Source of the DNA: Hippopus hippopus
Taxonomy: Eukaryota; Mollusca; Bivalvia; Cardiida; Cardiidae
DNA: 64,000 bases
Direction: 5' to 3'
Assembly: GCA_946811185.2 (NCBI GenBank)
Contig: OX328106.1
Span: forward strand, 11,946,777-12,010,776
Shown here: piece after piece, positions 1-10,800 of the stretch
Position numbering within the stretch: position 1 is the stretch's first letter
Layout of the letters: each line of letters starts with the position of its first letter
Translations under genes and position numbers: made by a program
The notes under the pieces: generated by a model
Database searches by the model: none
The model's input: only the letters and a program-made list of their open reading frames with translations
What the model was told of the DNA's origin: nothing

Positions 1-235
1 AAAGTATGGAAATTATTGTGAAGATGACAATCTGTCATTGTACGGTCGGTCCAAGTGTTAGTCGCTGACAGAGCAATTAATTTCAAAACTTCATGTAGGT
101 TAAAACCTGCCAGGTAGATGTGTCTTTTGTTGACTTTTTGTTTGAATCTAAAATTCTTTTTTCTGCCAGCGACTAACATATGGCCCGACCACACGATAAC
201 AGACTGTCATCACCACAATATTTTCCATACCTTTA
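1..235. mobile_element. Foldback MITE with roughly 68-bp inverted repeats
   Basis: The left end AAAGTATGGAAATTATTGTG mirrors the right end near 185-232 (CAGCGACTAACA through CCATACCTTT). A second, partial copy is at 18900-19063. The window may start inside its flank, so the target duplication cannot be read. Confidence 0.7.
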
Positions 236-610
236 ATGCCCCTGCTTTGATATTTTGGTCTTTACTGGGCCTTTAAGAGCAAATATTGCATTTCATCCAT
301 GAAACGCTACATCGGTAAATTTCAAAACATGATTTGAATTGTGAATAAATTCAAAACTACATAGTCATGAAATAATACAGATTACAAGCTCTCGAAAACT
401 AAGACTGTATACTAATGTATATGTGATAATCGCTGTTTATGTGCGAGACTAACTATTTGTTTGTCTCGAGAAGTAGTTAGTATGTTCTCCTAGATCGAAT
501 GTCCATACTGTATTGTATTTATATATATTGTTACGAATTGCCCTTTAGATGTCCAATATGACCAAATGTAGAGAATTATGTGAATAATATACAGCTAATT
601 TTATTCATTC
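236..610. other. No gene or clear repeat seen
   Basis: AT-rich single-copy-looking DNA with no long open frame, splice-bounded exon or inverted repeat. Confidence 0.5.
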
Positions 611-614
611 AGTT

Positions 615-1320
615 TAAAATTATGGCGTTTATTGTAAGTCTGACGACTCTATAAAGTACGACTGGTCAAAGTTCCTGTCATGGGCAGAACGATTAACAAT
701 AAACCTTTACCAGACGACAAAATTTTAGCCTTGTTCAAATTTAAAGCATTTGCAGACGACAATTTCAATGTGGCTCAAATGGTGCAATTTTTCTTTGATA
801 GGGTAGAAAACATTGTGGGAAAAGAAGAAATGCTGGTTACCAGCATTTTCTCCTTTTCCCATAATGTGTTCGTAAGGCTTCTTTCCTAGGATCGTTAAAA
901 GTCGACATTGTGCAGTGAACGGTTAAAAGTATAATTAATTATGCCAACATTGGTTCTAGTTTTAATATTCAATGATCTGTTAGGGACTGTGATTTGGACC
1001 ATTTAAAAGTATGGCGTTTATTGACGATCTGGGTTAAAGTTCCAATCACTACCAGATACTGCCAACACGGTAAATATTAAAACTAGAATTAATGAATAAA
1101 GTTGCCAACGATAGTTCTAGTTTTAATACTAATTATTCAGCAAGGGACTGGAACTCTGGCCAATTACAAGTATGGCGTTTATTGTAAGGCTGACGATCTG
1201 TTAAAGTACGGTTGGCCAAAGTTTCAGTTACTGCCGAAGCAGTAAATAATAAAACTAGAATTGATAAATCAAGTTTCAAATATTAGTTCTAGTTTTGATT
1301 TTCATTGTTCTACCAGGGAC
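615..1320 (+). repeat. Three degenerate tandem units, period about 180 bp, interrupted by PB-MITE
   Basis: ATGGCGTTTATTG occurs at about 622, 1011 and 1171, and AGTTCTAGTTTT/AAAACTAGAATT pairs recur between them. The first unit is split by the PB-MITE at 697-922. Confidence 0.6.
697..922 (+). mobile_element. PB-MITE copy (TTAA 693-696 / 923-926)
   Basis: Family definition: about 220 bp, ends C(C/T)CTTTACCA and TGGTAAAG(A/G)G, an arm with CAAATTGAAAGCATTTGCAG, and a central hairpin GAGAAAATGCTGGTTACCAG with its complement. It is always at TTAA, suggesting a piggyBac-derived non-autonomous element. Strand is given by the TTTGCAGAC arm. This copy is almost complete. Confidence 0.85.
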
Positions 1321-1325
1321 TGAAC

Positions 1326-1540
1326 TTCGATTAACTGTACATTTACAGATCGTTTGACTAATAGAAAACCCCGTACTTTTAAATAGTATGTGTGAAAATA
1401 ATTTGTATTTTATACATGGAATCGTTTACACTTGGCCTCTAAATTAGGCCTTTAAAACGTATTTCATTGGCCATATAATTATGGGATAGGCTACTTGAAG
1501 GTATGATATTTGCAGAAAGTGAATAGCACCACACAAGCTA
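1326..1540. other. Nothing identified
   Basis: Short AT-rich stretch between the tandem units and a GCGCAG element, with no coding or repeat signal seen. Confidence 0.4.
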
Positions 1541-2070
1541 ATGAACCGTGCTCGGACAAAGGGATGTTGAATGCATCTCCGTGTTGCATATACCAAGCAA
1601 GTCATCATATGGCTTGCAACACGCGAAAAGCGACATTCGGATATTTGCGTAAAATGTCGTTTCGGATCAGCCTGCGCAGTCCGCGCAGGCTAATCCGAAA
1701 CGACACTTTCCGTTTTTTATGTAATTTTCTGTTTTGCGCAAGTCTACTGTAGCACAAAATCTATTGTAGTCGTAAAGTGCCGTCTCGGATTAACCTGTGC
1801 GGACTGCGCAGGCTGATCCGAGACTACATTTTACGGAAATGTCCAAATGCCCTTATTTTCGTGTTGCAAGCCATATAATAATGGATCCATAAAATCCGGT
1901 TTGTCGAACAACCTATGAAATCGTGAGATAGAATGGTCCTTTGACATGTAGAAAATTAACGGATATAAAAACAAGTTTCAACCAAGGTCAGCCTGCGCGG
2001 ACTGCGTTGACCTGAGTGATACTGTTTACAGATGCATTAAACCCCTTTTTCACAGAAAATGGTTCATTTA
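1541..2070. mobile_element. GCGCAG element copy, split by a nested MITE
   Basis: Family definition: about 265 bp, inverted ends TGAGCCATGCTCTG with AAAGGGGGCTTAATGCATC, and a core palindrome around CAGCCTGCGCAGTCCGCGC in one arm third. The other landmarks are GGATCCATAATTATGTGATG and AAGGACCATTCTACC. This copy continues at 1873-2070 after a 262-bp insertion. Confidence 0.85.
1611..1872. mobile_element. 262-bp MITE with GGCTTGCAACACG ends, nested in a GCGCAG element
   Basis: Inverted repeats of about 55 bp start GGCTTGCAACACG and include GTAAAATGT. ATAT flanks both sides (1607-1610, 1873-1876), and removing the insert restores the host element. It contains two separate palindromes, both built on CAGCCTGCGCAG-like cores (1657-1703 and 1776-1823). 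Confidence 0.85.
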
Positions 2071-2368
2071 TGATCTGCTACTTAACTAAAAGGTGGTACC
2101 GATATATCATTACAGATTAATTTCAAAACCACTGTTTTTTTTTTAATCGATATGCAAATAGAAATTCGGCTGATTGTTGTCTAGTTATCGATACAGGACT
2201 GTTCATACAACTAGGAACACTTCATATTATACTAAGTCGTATATGTTAGGTCTCTCAACGCAGGTACGTGGCTCCAAACATTTTGCACGATCACGAATTT
2301 CTAACAAAAAGTGGATTTCATTTGACTGTATCTTTAGCCACTCGAAAGAAGTCATGTTTATATACATT

Positions 2369-2635
2369 TGAGACGTGCTCTGGCAAAAGGGGGCTTAATG
2401 CATCTCCGTTATACTTGATACCTGCCAAAGTCATCACATAATTATGGATCCATAGGAGCCACTTTTTTCAATAACCGACTGAATCATAGGGTAGATTGGT
2501 CCTTTGACAAGCAGAAAATTGACTAGTAGCGAAAAGTTTCGGCCCAGGTCAGCCTGCGCGGACTGCGCAGGCTGGCCTGGGTCGATACTTTTCGCAGATG
2601 CATGAAGCCCCCTTTTCACAGAGCATGGCTCATTT
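2369..2635. mobile_element. GCGCAG element, full-length
   Basis: Both ends and the core CAGCCTGCGCGGACTGCGC are present (about 2549-2572). Confidence 0.85.
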
Positions 2636-2868
2636 GTATTTTGCACTGAAAGAGTAAAAAGCCTTGTCAAGTAGCTTTTACTTATAAACCCTACGAATAA
2701 TTTTTATTTCTTAGCTTTATATTTCGATTATTTGGAGACTTCTTTTGAGAAAAAATGCCAAGTAATACGATTAATAAATTCATCAGTTTTTAAGCTGCTC
2801 GCAGTAAATGTACTATCGTAGGTGAGCCAGACTTAGAATCTTTTCACCATTTACACTACAGGGTTTAA

Positions 2869-3093
2869 CTTTTTACCAAACGTTATGATTTTAGACCCGA
2901 CCAAATTGAAAACATTTGCAAATGACAAATTTGATGCTGCTAAGAAGCTAATTTCTATCTTTGAAATGATCAAAAACATTGCCGGAAAAGCAGAAAATGC
3001 TGGTCAAAAGCATTCTCTCATTTTCCCACAAAGTTTTCTAAATCCTTCCACGCAAGCGTCGTTAAAACTCGGGGTTGTCTGGCAAATTTATAA
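2869..3093 (+). mobile_element. PB-MITE copy, diverged
   Basis: TTAA at 2865-2868, the arm with AAAACATTTGCAAATGAC, and a damaged hairpin. The right end is CTGGCAAATTTATAAAG. Confidence 0.7.
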
Positions 3094-3560
3094 AGTCATT
3101 CTGAAATGAAATTATGTCAATGTAACAGAAAAGGTTGCAAAAATTGGATAATCGAATTGCCCGACTCATACTGTCTTCTGACACCCCCGTAACGGAAACA
3201 CTTCATAGTGTCGACGAAAACGAGGCCATCAGGTTACCCAGAATTCATTGCGTTATTGTCAAGTTTAATGGCGGACAGAAATGTCTTAGTTCTCCACAGC
3301 ATGGTATCACAGGAGTTGCTAATTGGCGGTTTAGTGATTGTTTTGTTAGGACCGAAATGACAGACTGTAAAGGCAGCGTGCTTAAAATATTTGACTGCTT
3401 CTTATCTCGTTTGCATTGGTTGCATTTAGATTAAATGTTAAATTTGTTTGACCCTTTCAGCGGCTACAGGCAAAACCAGAGAGTTTTGCAGACGGTGTAG
3501 ATCAAGAACATTTCTTTGCAGTCTGATATTGATTCTATATATACCCTTATCTTGTTTAGT
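3094..3560. other. Non-repetitive stretch of raised GC, possible exon or regulatory DNA
   Basis: Contains a 99-codon open frame on the plus strand (3135-3434) with no recognised domain and no clear splice borders. It is less AT-rich than its surroundings and shows no inverted repeats. Confidence 0.3.
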
Positions 3561-3563
3561 TAA

Positions 3564-3784
3564 TTCTTTACCACACAATGCCGACTTCTAACGACCCTAG
3601 GAAAGAAGCCTTTTGAAAACATTGTGAGAAAAGGAGAAAATGCTGGTAACCAGCATTTTCTCCTTTTCCCACAATGTTTTCTAGCCCATCAAAGAAAAAT
3701 TGTACCATTTGAGCCACATTGAAATTGTCGTCTGCAAATGCTTTTAATTTGGACAAGGCTAAAATTTTGTCGTCTGGTAAGTTA
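3564..3784 (-). mobile_element. PB-MITE copy
   Basis: TTAA at 3560-3563; full hairpin (GCTGGTAACCAGC at about 3640). Confidence 0.85.
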
Positions 3785-4039
3785 TTCTGAATTTCAGTGC
3801 ACTGAGTTTATGTATTTGACAGAATACGAGTTACATCAGTCAGGGTGGTTATATGGCAGAGGGGAGTAGATTGTAACTGTCTACAGTTGCTTTAAACAAA
3901 AGCTGAATTTATCCAACGATTCGACATAAAAGAAAAATTGATTAGTAGAAACACATTAGTGAAAAATAGTCAGTCATCGATGTAATGTGATGAAATTATT
4001 ACTGTCTTGTGATATTTTCATCTTGGTAGATTGGTCCTC

Positions 4040-4205
4040 CCAGGGAGTAGGATTTATATTCAAGAAATCCCGATTCGATTCCCGTTAGCGGCGCTGGCCA
4101 CATGGGAATGTCCTGTGACAAGACACCTCATATCTCAGTTTTACAGTTGTGTAAATTAGGAAAGAAACGGAAGTGAGATATGTCGCTGAGTTATAACTGT
4201 AAAGT
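4040..4205 (+). mobile_element. tRNA-derived SINE fragment
   Basis: Pol III B-box-like GATTCGATTCCC is followed by a tail CACATGGGAATGTCCTGTGA. The A-box part is worn. Confidence 0.45.
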
Positions 4206-4456
4206 CTTAAAAGCTGGGTAAAATAGCATTCGAACAAACCTTATTTTATGCGAACTGCTAGCACTGCGAAATAATTGTCTATAAAATTTCAGCTACAGTT
4301 ATGTAGTTTGTACAGCACGAATATGAAACTTTTTTGGATTGCATTTTTTGTCTTTTTGCTGGTAACCCTTGGAGCGTCGAATTAACAAAATGGTTAATAT
4401 AGTTTAAAAATCGGATGTAAATAATTGCTTTTTTCATGCTCCATCAAATTCGATAA

Positions 4457-4510
4457 AGTAGATCCAAGATCAGACTGCACGTTTTGTCTAGTCTGATCTT
4501 GATCTACACT
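4457..4510. repeat. RATCAG hairpin
   Basis: Short near-perfect hairpin family: GTAGATC(C)AAGATCAGACTGC, a loop of a few bases, then the complement. Better copies extend outward to GCGGAC/GTCCGC. Non-coding and MITE-like. Confidence 0.75.
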
Positions 4511-4588
4511 TTAGCAAGAAGAAAAAGGGGAAGAAGAATGGGAAGAAGAAGAAGAATACATTTGTAAAAGGCTCTTCAAGGGTTTAAC

Positions 4589-4880
4589 TTGAGCCAGGTA
4601 GCTCAGTCGATAACATGCAGGACTTTACACATGCAGGGTCGCTGGTTCGAATCCCAAGCTGGGTTAATTTCTGTCCGAGGATTTCAAGATAATATATTTT
4701 CCCTTCTCACCGCTGATCAGTGTTCCGACGATAGTTATGTGGGAAGGCAGCCAATGGTTGGGGAACAATATTGTGCCAGTGAAAGACTGGTAAAGAAAAA
4801 TCCAGCAAAGCATGGATATGTACTGGCCATCACGACATTACTGATAGGATATTGAGAACGGCGTTAAATACCATATAAAC
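4589..4880 (+). mobile_element. tRNA-derived SINE, near full-length
   Basis: The head GAGCCAGGTAGCTCAGTCG is an A-box and GGTTCGAATCCC a B-box. The body has TTTCTGTCCGAGGAT, ATGTGGGAAGGCAGCCA and the end AACGGCGTTAAATACCAT. Same family as 12705, 14462 and 59918. Confidence 0.85.
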
Positions 4881-4931
4881 TTAGAGTTTAGTACACAGGG
4901 AGTATTTCAATACTTAGGCTTTTAAAACATC

Positions 4932-5175
4932 TGAGCCGTGCACTGGCAAACGGGGGCTAAATTTCTCTCCGTGATGCACGATACCAACTAAGTCATCACT
5001 TTAATATGGATCCATAAAATCCATTTGTCTAATGACCGACTGAATCATGAGGTACACTGTTCCTTTGACCCGCAGAAAATCTACCTACAGCAAAAAGTTT
5101 CGGCCCAGGTCAGCCTGTGCGAACTGCGTAGGCTGACATGAGTCGATATTTTTTGCCGATGCATTAAGCCATTTA
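4932..5175. mobile_element. GCGCAG element, right end worn
   Basis: The left end GAGCCGTGCACTGGC and the core region CAGGTCAGCCTGTGCG are present. The last 30 bases have diverged. Confidence 0.75.
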
Positions 5176-5179
5176 TTCG

Positions 5180-5640
5180 TGTATGCCATCAGGACAAACT
5201 AGAGACTGCACCCGTAAAGTATTCAAAACTTTCGCAAGATGGTAGATTTTTTATTTTATATATATATAAAACTTGTTGTCCAGAATTCTTCCCAAATTAA
5301 AAAAATAAAATGTGATAAATAAAGCTGGTGTGAATGATTTAAGAAAACGATGACTCACTCTCCGAGTGCAAAACTTGGGGTCGAAATTTTCACTTGGGGC
5401 CACAAGAGATGTTATCATTTATACGAAGTGATTGTTAGGAAACAATATCTTCCCTTATTTCTACGACTTAATTTGTAAAACAGCGGGACGTTGTCATTTG
5501 ATCAAAAACTGACAGTGGGTCCCAACAAAACTGTCGCAACCGAATCAAAGGGCGGACAGTACTGAGATGGACCGGGAACAATACATGATTTTAGACAATA
5601 TTTAACCGCTTTATAAAATTATCCTGTATTTTAATGGTGC
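5180..5640. other. Nothing identified
   Basis: AT-rich DNA with no gene, foldback or recognised repeat. Confidence 0.4.
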
Positions 5641-5793
5641 TGAGGAAAAAATGTTTTGGAATCATTTCGAGACAAAGTGAAAATGCTGGAAAACCAGCAT
5701 TTTTTATTTTCCAAAAATGCTCTCTAATAGCCACATTTAATTTGTAGAATACAAATGCTTTCAATTTTGACGATGTTTGTTGTCATATAAAGG
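5640..5793 (-). mobile_element. PB-MITE, truncated and worn
   Basis: The hairpin GCTGGAAAACCAGC and a TTAA at 5794-5797 are present; the left end is lost. Confidence 0.6.
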
Positions 5794-5811
5794 TTAAAAT
5801 ACAACAGTTTA

Positions 5812-6285
5812 GTATTCACCAACCATTCTTAAGAATTTTTTTTTTTTTTTGTAAACTTTATTAGCCACGTATATTGGATAGGGGAGATCGTGGCAATCCT
5901 CCCTCTATCCTTACAACAATCGTTATTTACATCCAATAACATTTGTGACCCCTGCGAACAGTGCAGACCACCAAGATTCGAGTGTAGATTGATTTTGGAA
6001 TTCACTGCTCGCAAAGGTGACAAATTGCAGAATAAGAGTTAATAAAAATACATGTACTATTCAGAGATCCAGATAAAGTTATGTGTTGAAATATAATCAT
6101 AAATTATTGATTTTATGGAAGAACACTCTTAAAAATATTCTTAGTCTAATTATAGATTTACAAAGTAAGGTAACTTCTGGCTGACTAAACCAACTGGTTT
6201 AGCCAATCAGAAGTTGTGTTACTTTCAGATGAAAAACATTTTAAGAATAAGAATGCACTCAAAGATGGTTGGTTAAAATGGACCC
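5812..6285. mobile_element. ACCAAC MITE split by a retroposed RNA copy
   Basis: Family: ends TATTCACCAACCATTCTTAA and, inverted, GATGGTTGGTTAAAATG; centre CTTCTGATTGGCTAAA or its complement. The two halves, 5812-5834 and 6119-6285, are separated by the polyA-bearing insert. Confidence 0.65.
5835..6118 (-). pseudogene. Retroposed polyadenylated RNA copy of unknown origin
   Basis: On the minus strand a 284-bp insert ends AATAAAGTTTAC followed by 14 A (T14 at 5835-5848). It is flanked by AAGAA on both sides (5830-5834 and 6119-6123). Removing it and one AAGAA rejoins an ACCAAC MITE. This is the structure of a LINE-mobilised processed transcript. One frame reads a hydrophobic start and SALFAGVTNVIGCK before a stop, but no protein is recognised. 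Confidence 0.6.
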
Positions 6286-6289
6286 AGGT

Positions 6290-6757
6290 TTGATTTACCC
6301 TTTTCGTTCGCCACATTAACTGTGTGCATGGCCTTTAATGTCTTTTAGACTGTTTTGCACAGTTTGTCTCTGTAACTGTCTGTCTCCTCCTATCCCATGT
6401 TTCAATTTTACTTTGCATTTAAGGATACAGTTAAAAATATTTGTCATTTGTTTCTTTGTTCGGTTTAGTTTTACGCCGCTTTGGAAAAAAGAAATTCTCG
6501 GAGATGGCCTACTTCTTAACATCTGTCTTGATTTCACTAATACGTGCATATACTTAGTACGGGTTCTGAAGTACCTTTACCGGCTCCTCAAGTTGGGGTC
6601 GTTCCAGGGCTTTTTGGCTACAAATCTAACGCCTTCGTCAATGCGCCCAACACATCTCGCTTCAAGTTGAATTCGTACTGAATATGATACCGTATGAATG
6701 AAATTCAAAGAGCTGTATTCCTTGCCACTCACACATGTTTCACTTTTCTTTCACAAT

Positions 6758-6788
<31 letters not shown>

Positions 6789-7165
6789 AGCGGCCGACTT
6801 TAGATGGCCAGAGTGGAGATCCATAGATCTTTTTCTTGTCAAGTACATGAAAATTGACAGACAGGCCCGCATATTTCAAACACGACCAAAGACTGGAAGA
6901 ATTAAGCCTTTGAAGCATTTTGAAAAACAAATATTGGAGACAATACCAAGAGATTAACAGATTTCTAGAACACTCATAATGCATTTTGGTTCATTGTTTA
7001 TTGTACACAGACGATAGCCTGAGTGTTTATTTTACGTCTTGAAAACCCGCCCCGCATGACAGCAACGTCCAGAGAACAAATGTTCTCTCGTTTCATGGAC
7101 TGTATACATCCTTTTTTTAAATTTAAGTAATGAGGATTGGTGAACTGTAATTGCTTTTCCAAACG
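6290..7165. other. Unassigned DNA with a GAA microsatellite
   Basis: Open frames here (for example 6338-6670) have no domain, start context or splice borders that I would trust. The arginine run seen in one frame is only the microsatellite. Confidence 0.4.
6759..6790 (+). repeat. (AAG)n microsatellite
   Basis: About ten AAG units. Confidence 0.95.
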
Positions 7166-7169
7166 ATTC

Positions 7170-7374
7170 TTTGCTGTACGACACTTAGTTAGGAAGACGG
7201 GTTTTTGAAAACATCGTGGGGAAAGGAGAAAATGCTGGTAACCAGCATTTTCTCCTTTTCCCACAATGCTTTCCATCCTTTCAAAGAAAAAGTAATTGAA
7301 GTAAAAGACACATTAAGTTTGTCGTCAGCAGATTCTTTAATTACTGAATAGTCTTAAATATTTGGTCAGGTAAA
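7170..7374 (-). mobile_element. PB-MITE copy
   Basis: Full hairpin at 7228-7262. The left end is worn; the right end is TGGTCAGGTAAAG. Confidence 0.75.
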
Positions 7375-7920
7375 GATATAAATCTTTATTATTATTATCA
7401 TTTTCTTAATTACAGAAAATATTTCTGAGAAAGTTTAAAATGTTGTCAAGTTGGACAGCCCCTTCTGTCACAATATTTTATCAAATTCAGTCAAACTAAA
7501 GTGTTTAAAGATCTTGTTCTATTCCAACAGTTTGCCCCCGTTTACCTTATGGAAAAGGGTGTTAAACAATATTACAGTCTATTTGATGGACAGAGCGGAA
7601 CTACTTTTTTGTTCTGCCATACCGTGGAATGATTTTAATGGAGCCGAATACCACTTTATTTGACTGTCTGTATTGATAGTCGGGTTGATGTCCCTTCCGG
7701 CGGACTGACAGATTCGGATCAATTTTTCTCACAACAAAAAATTAAACAGCATACAATACCGTCTAAATACGAGAATATGATATTAGTTTATTTAATTACT
7801 TTATAAATGAAATACTATCCTTGCCATATTTCACGACGCCAGAGGGTTGTCTGAAAAGATGGGCGATTAAAGGCGAAATGATGTGATTATTTTACAATGT
7901 ATTTTTTTGTATTATCTTCT
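7375..7920. other. Nothing identified
   Basis: No repeat or gene signal apart from short, unsupported open frames. Confidence 0.4.
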
Positions 7921-7924
7921 ATGC

Positions 7925-7927
<3 letters not shown>

Positions 7928-7967
<40 letters not shown>
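7928..7967 (+). repeat. (GA)n microsatellite
   Basis: About 20 GA units. Confidence 0.97.
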
Positions 7968-7969
<2 letters not shown>

Positions 7970-7999
7970 GGTTCGTACAATAGAAATAGTTGGGCTTTT

Positions 8000-8060
8000 G
8001 CGGACAATGAAGATCAAGATCAGACTGCACAAAAAGTGCAATCTGATGTTGGATCTACAC
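8000..8060. repeat. RATCAG hairpin
   Basis: AGATCAAGATCAGACTGCAC with its complement; GCGGAC on the left edge. Confidence 0.75.
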
Positions 8061-8228
8061 CGCCTAACACGGCGTGACATTTTTCGGTGTAAAGAACCTT
8101 AAAATCACGGAATTCAGGTTTGGACCACTGCCTGTGTTTTTTTTTTTTATGTTGCTTATGTTTCAGTTTATAATTAAGTGTTTTCTCGTTTCCATTACTC
8201 GTCTCTACCTTACTCTTGAAGGTACATA

Positions 8229-8486
8229 TGAACCATGCTCTGGCAAAAGGGGGTATAATGTATCTCCATGATGCATGATACCAAGCAGGCTATCACATTA
8301 TCATGGATCCATAAAATCCTTTTTGTCTGCCAACCGACTGAAGCATAAAGTGGCTTGGTCCTTTGACTAGATCTACTAGAAAATTGATCAAAGGCAAAAG
8401 TTTTCGACCCAGGTCAGCCTGCAGCTAACCTTGGTCGATATCTTGCAATTGTATTAAACCCCCTTTTCACAGAGCATGGCTCATAT
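8229..8486. mobile_element. GCGCAG element, core partly deleted
   Basis: Both ends are present; the centre has shrunk to CAGGTCAGCCTGCAGCTAACC. Confidence 0.8.
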
Positions 8487-8522
8487 GTTTCTCCTTAGTG
8501 TTACAGTTTATTGTCGTTTTAC

Positions 8523-8922
8523 TTAAGAAATAATTTTCTTTCTATCGTGGTTTATCGTTCAATAAACCACAGTTGTGAGTTATGAGGCACAATAAATAAT
8601 CCACAAGGGCGACAGCCCGAGTGGTTTATTCATTGCGCCTCATAACTCACAATGTAGTTTATTGAACTATAAACCACGATAGAAGGAAGATTATTTCGAT
8701 TCTAACATGACCAACTCTTAATGAAAGGAAAATAAGTACATACTTAGAGTAAAAACGAGGATGCAGATTATATTCCATTGAATAACTTACTTACTTACTT
8801 TATACAGAATGACGTCACTCTATATATAGAATGACGTCACTCTACATAGAATAACGTAGATTTTACCACGCTTTCGTTGCACTGTGTTTATAGAGCCGAA
8901 TTCACGTGTCGTGTCAGAATAA
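8523..8922 (+). repeat. CRE-pair repeat, copy 1
   Basis: About 395-bp repeat highly similar to 35233-35622. It starts with a foldback (ATCGTGGTTTATCGTTCAAT mirrored near 8650-8690). It ends with two TGACGTCA octamers at 8810-8817 and 8832-8839. Confidence 0.9.
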
Positions 8923-9067
8923 TAAACAGACCACTTTTTCATAACAGAAAATTGTAGCAAAAGAAGGTGAACGAGCAATTTTTCTTCTTGCATTAATTTT
9001 TATACACGTATTTATAATTGAAACCTTATTGTACATGTATGCTGAATATTCATATTCTACATGGAGG

Positions 9068-9372
9068 ACCAGCCCGCATAGCTCAATTGGTTGAGCGTAG
9101 GACTCGTGAACGTCAAGTTTCAGGTCACTTGAGGGTGTGGGTTCAATTCTCACGGCTGGCCATCTAAAATTACTAATAGTCTTTCGGGCTGAGACGTTAA
9201 ACCGAAGTCCCGTGTGACGGTGCTATACACCGAGCACGTTAAAGAACCAGGCGTAACTTAGGATGGGTTTCGTCCTGAGTCTTGCACTATCCCCCGTAAC
9301 AATACTAACAGCCTTCAAAAAGGCGTTGCCCATATAGGCAACCGGTGGCGACGATAAATAAACGCAAATTCA
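9068..9372 (+). mobile_element. tRNA-derived SINE, second family
   Basis: The head CCCGCATAGCTCAATTGG is an A-box and GGGTTCAATTCTC a B-box. The body has GTGTGACGGTGCTATACACC and GAGCACGTTAAAGAACC. Confidence 0.8.
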
Positions 9373-9434
9373 GTCAATTCTACATAATGATCTAAACAAC
9401 TAAAAGTATACTACGTTACAGGGGCTAATGAATA

Positions 9435-9657
9435 TACCTTTTACCACATGATCAAGAATTTTGACGATCCTAAGTAAGACAGGCTGTTGAAAGCATTGTG
9501 GGTACAGGAGAAAATGCTGGAAACCAGCATTTTCTCCTTTTCCCACAATGTTTTCTGCCCGATTAAGGACAAATCCCATCTTTTAAGCGGTATCCGATTT
9601 GTCGTCTGCAAATGCTTTCAATTTAAACCAGTCTAAAATTTTGTCGTATGGTCAAGA
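9435..9657 (-). mobile_element. PB-MITE copy
   Basis: Complete hairpin; left end CCTTTTACCACATG, right end TCGTATGGTCAAGAG. Confidence 0.8.
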
Positions 9658-9861
9658 GTGAAGAAGACATTCTAAACTCATTAAGTCGTAAGTGCCTTCA
9701 TTATATTCATGTAGCAATAAAAAATCTTCAAATATTTAAGAGTAAAATTGTCTACCGCCTGCATGCTGTTCTTTATCAATGTAATTTGATCATGCTGTCA
9801 ATTACATTTAGAAGTGTTTCAAGATAAACACGTCATATTTTTCATTCAGCATAATACACAA

Positions 9862-10106
9862 ATGGCCCATTCTCTGTGAAAAAGAGGTTTAATGCATCTG
9901 CAAAAAGTATCGACTCAGGTCAGCCTGGGTCTAGACTTTTTGCTACTAGTCAATTTTCTGCATGTTCAAGGACCAGTTTACCTCATGATACAGTCGGTTG
10001 TTATGCTGAATGGACTTTATGAATCCATAATTATGTGATGGCTTGCTTGGTGTCATGCATCACGGTAACGCATTAAGCCCCTTTTTCCCCAGAGCATAGC
10101 TCATTT
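9862..10106. mobile_element. GCGCAG element, core shortened
   Basis: Ends GGCCCATTCTCTGTG and AGAGCATAGCTCATT; the core palindrome has lost one arm. Confidence 0.8.
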
Positions 10107-10202
10107 ATCAATAGCATGACAGTTAATGTTAAGTTTTAAAATGATATCCATAATTTAGAAACAACAGGTGTAGTTAAACTCTAAAATCGGGTGAGGTGAA
10201 TT

Positions 10203-10320
10203 TAATCTTGTCCAAATTGAAAGCATTTGCAGACGACAAAATAAACGTGACTCAAATGATAGAAATCGTCTTTAAGAGGGTAGAAAACATTGATTGAAAA
10301 GGATAAAATGCCGGTTGTTA
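10203..10320 (+). mobile_element. PB-MITE, left half only
   Basis: The TTTGCAGACGACAAAATAAA arm through GTAGAAAACATTG, breaking off in the hairpin. It supplies the first codons of the open frame at 10294. Confidence 0.8.
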
Positions 10321-10385
10321 GTGCCTAAATACATTACAATTTGGTTTTTAAAAAGAAAAAAAAAACTTGACATTTTGATTAACAG

Positions 10386-10591
10386 TAATGCCGCAGAAAT
10401 AGCAAAAGATGACCAAAAACTGCCAATAAATTTAGAGGGAGAGTACGATTACGATAGAGACAGTGCCAATTTTTTAAATGATTATATTTATCGTGTTATT
10501 TTCGACACAGATACAGTGCGCTTTTTTAACATTCTTTTTTACAATGTACAAAAACATTTTGAAGAGGGATTTTGTAGATTAAGAATAGAGT
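10386..10591 (+). CDS. Candidate upstream VAX exon (uncertain)
   Basis: A reading frame open for about 130 codons (10294-10692) begins inside a broken PB-MITE and continues into single-copy DNA. Within it, an acceptor-like TTTTGATTAACAG ends at 10385 and a donor-like GTAAAG starts at 10592 in the phase that exon 12426 needs. The frame contains the text YRVIFDTD at 10489-10512. Placed before ANGSIKEL this resembles the vertebrate VAX junction CRRILVRD-AKGSIREI. However, the base pair after the matching ACAG (10511-10512) is AT, not GT. It could be a real exon using the 10592 donor, an exon with a damaged or non-canonical donor, or chance. Confidence 0.25.
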
Positions 10592-10800
10592 GTAAAGACC
10601 GTCAAAGTCTAACAACACTGTCCGAAACTTTTAAGAGAATCATTCATCTTGTATTATCTCGGCGAGTTTGCAAACTGAGAGTGTCTCACTAGTTTTATGG
10701 TTCGTATGATCACCGGTTCCTTTAATGAAAGTCAATGGGATAAGCTAAGCAAGATGTTCGGGCGCTTTCTTTTTCGCTATATCACCTGAGACTGAAGCAT

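Noticed and set aside
3135..3434. 99-codon frame as a gene
   Set aside because: No domain or splice border was found; kept only as an unassigned stretch of raised GC.
4589..4855. Protein-like open frame starting at a tRNA-like head
   Set aside because: The sequence is a tRNA-derived SINE with other copies in the window; the frame is incidental. The same applies to frames in 14465-14797 and 59969-60214.
6694..6957. 87-codon frame with an arginine run
   Set aside because: The run is only the AAG microsatellite; no domain, no splice borders, and the opposite strand gives an equally open poly-serine frame.
9068..9165. Possible true tRNA gene
   Set aside because: A and B boxes are visible but the cloverleaf is not convincing and a long SINE body follows.
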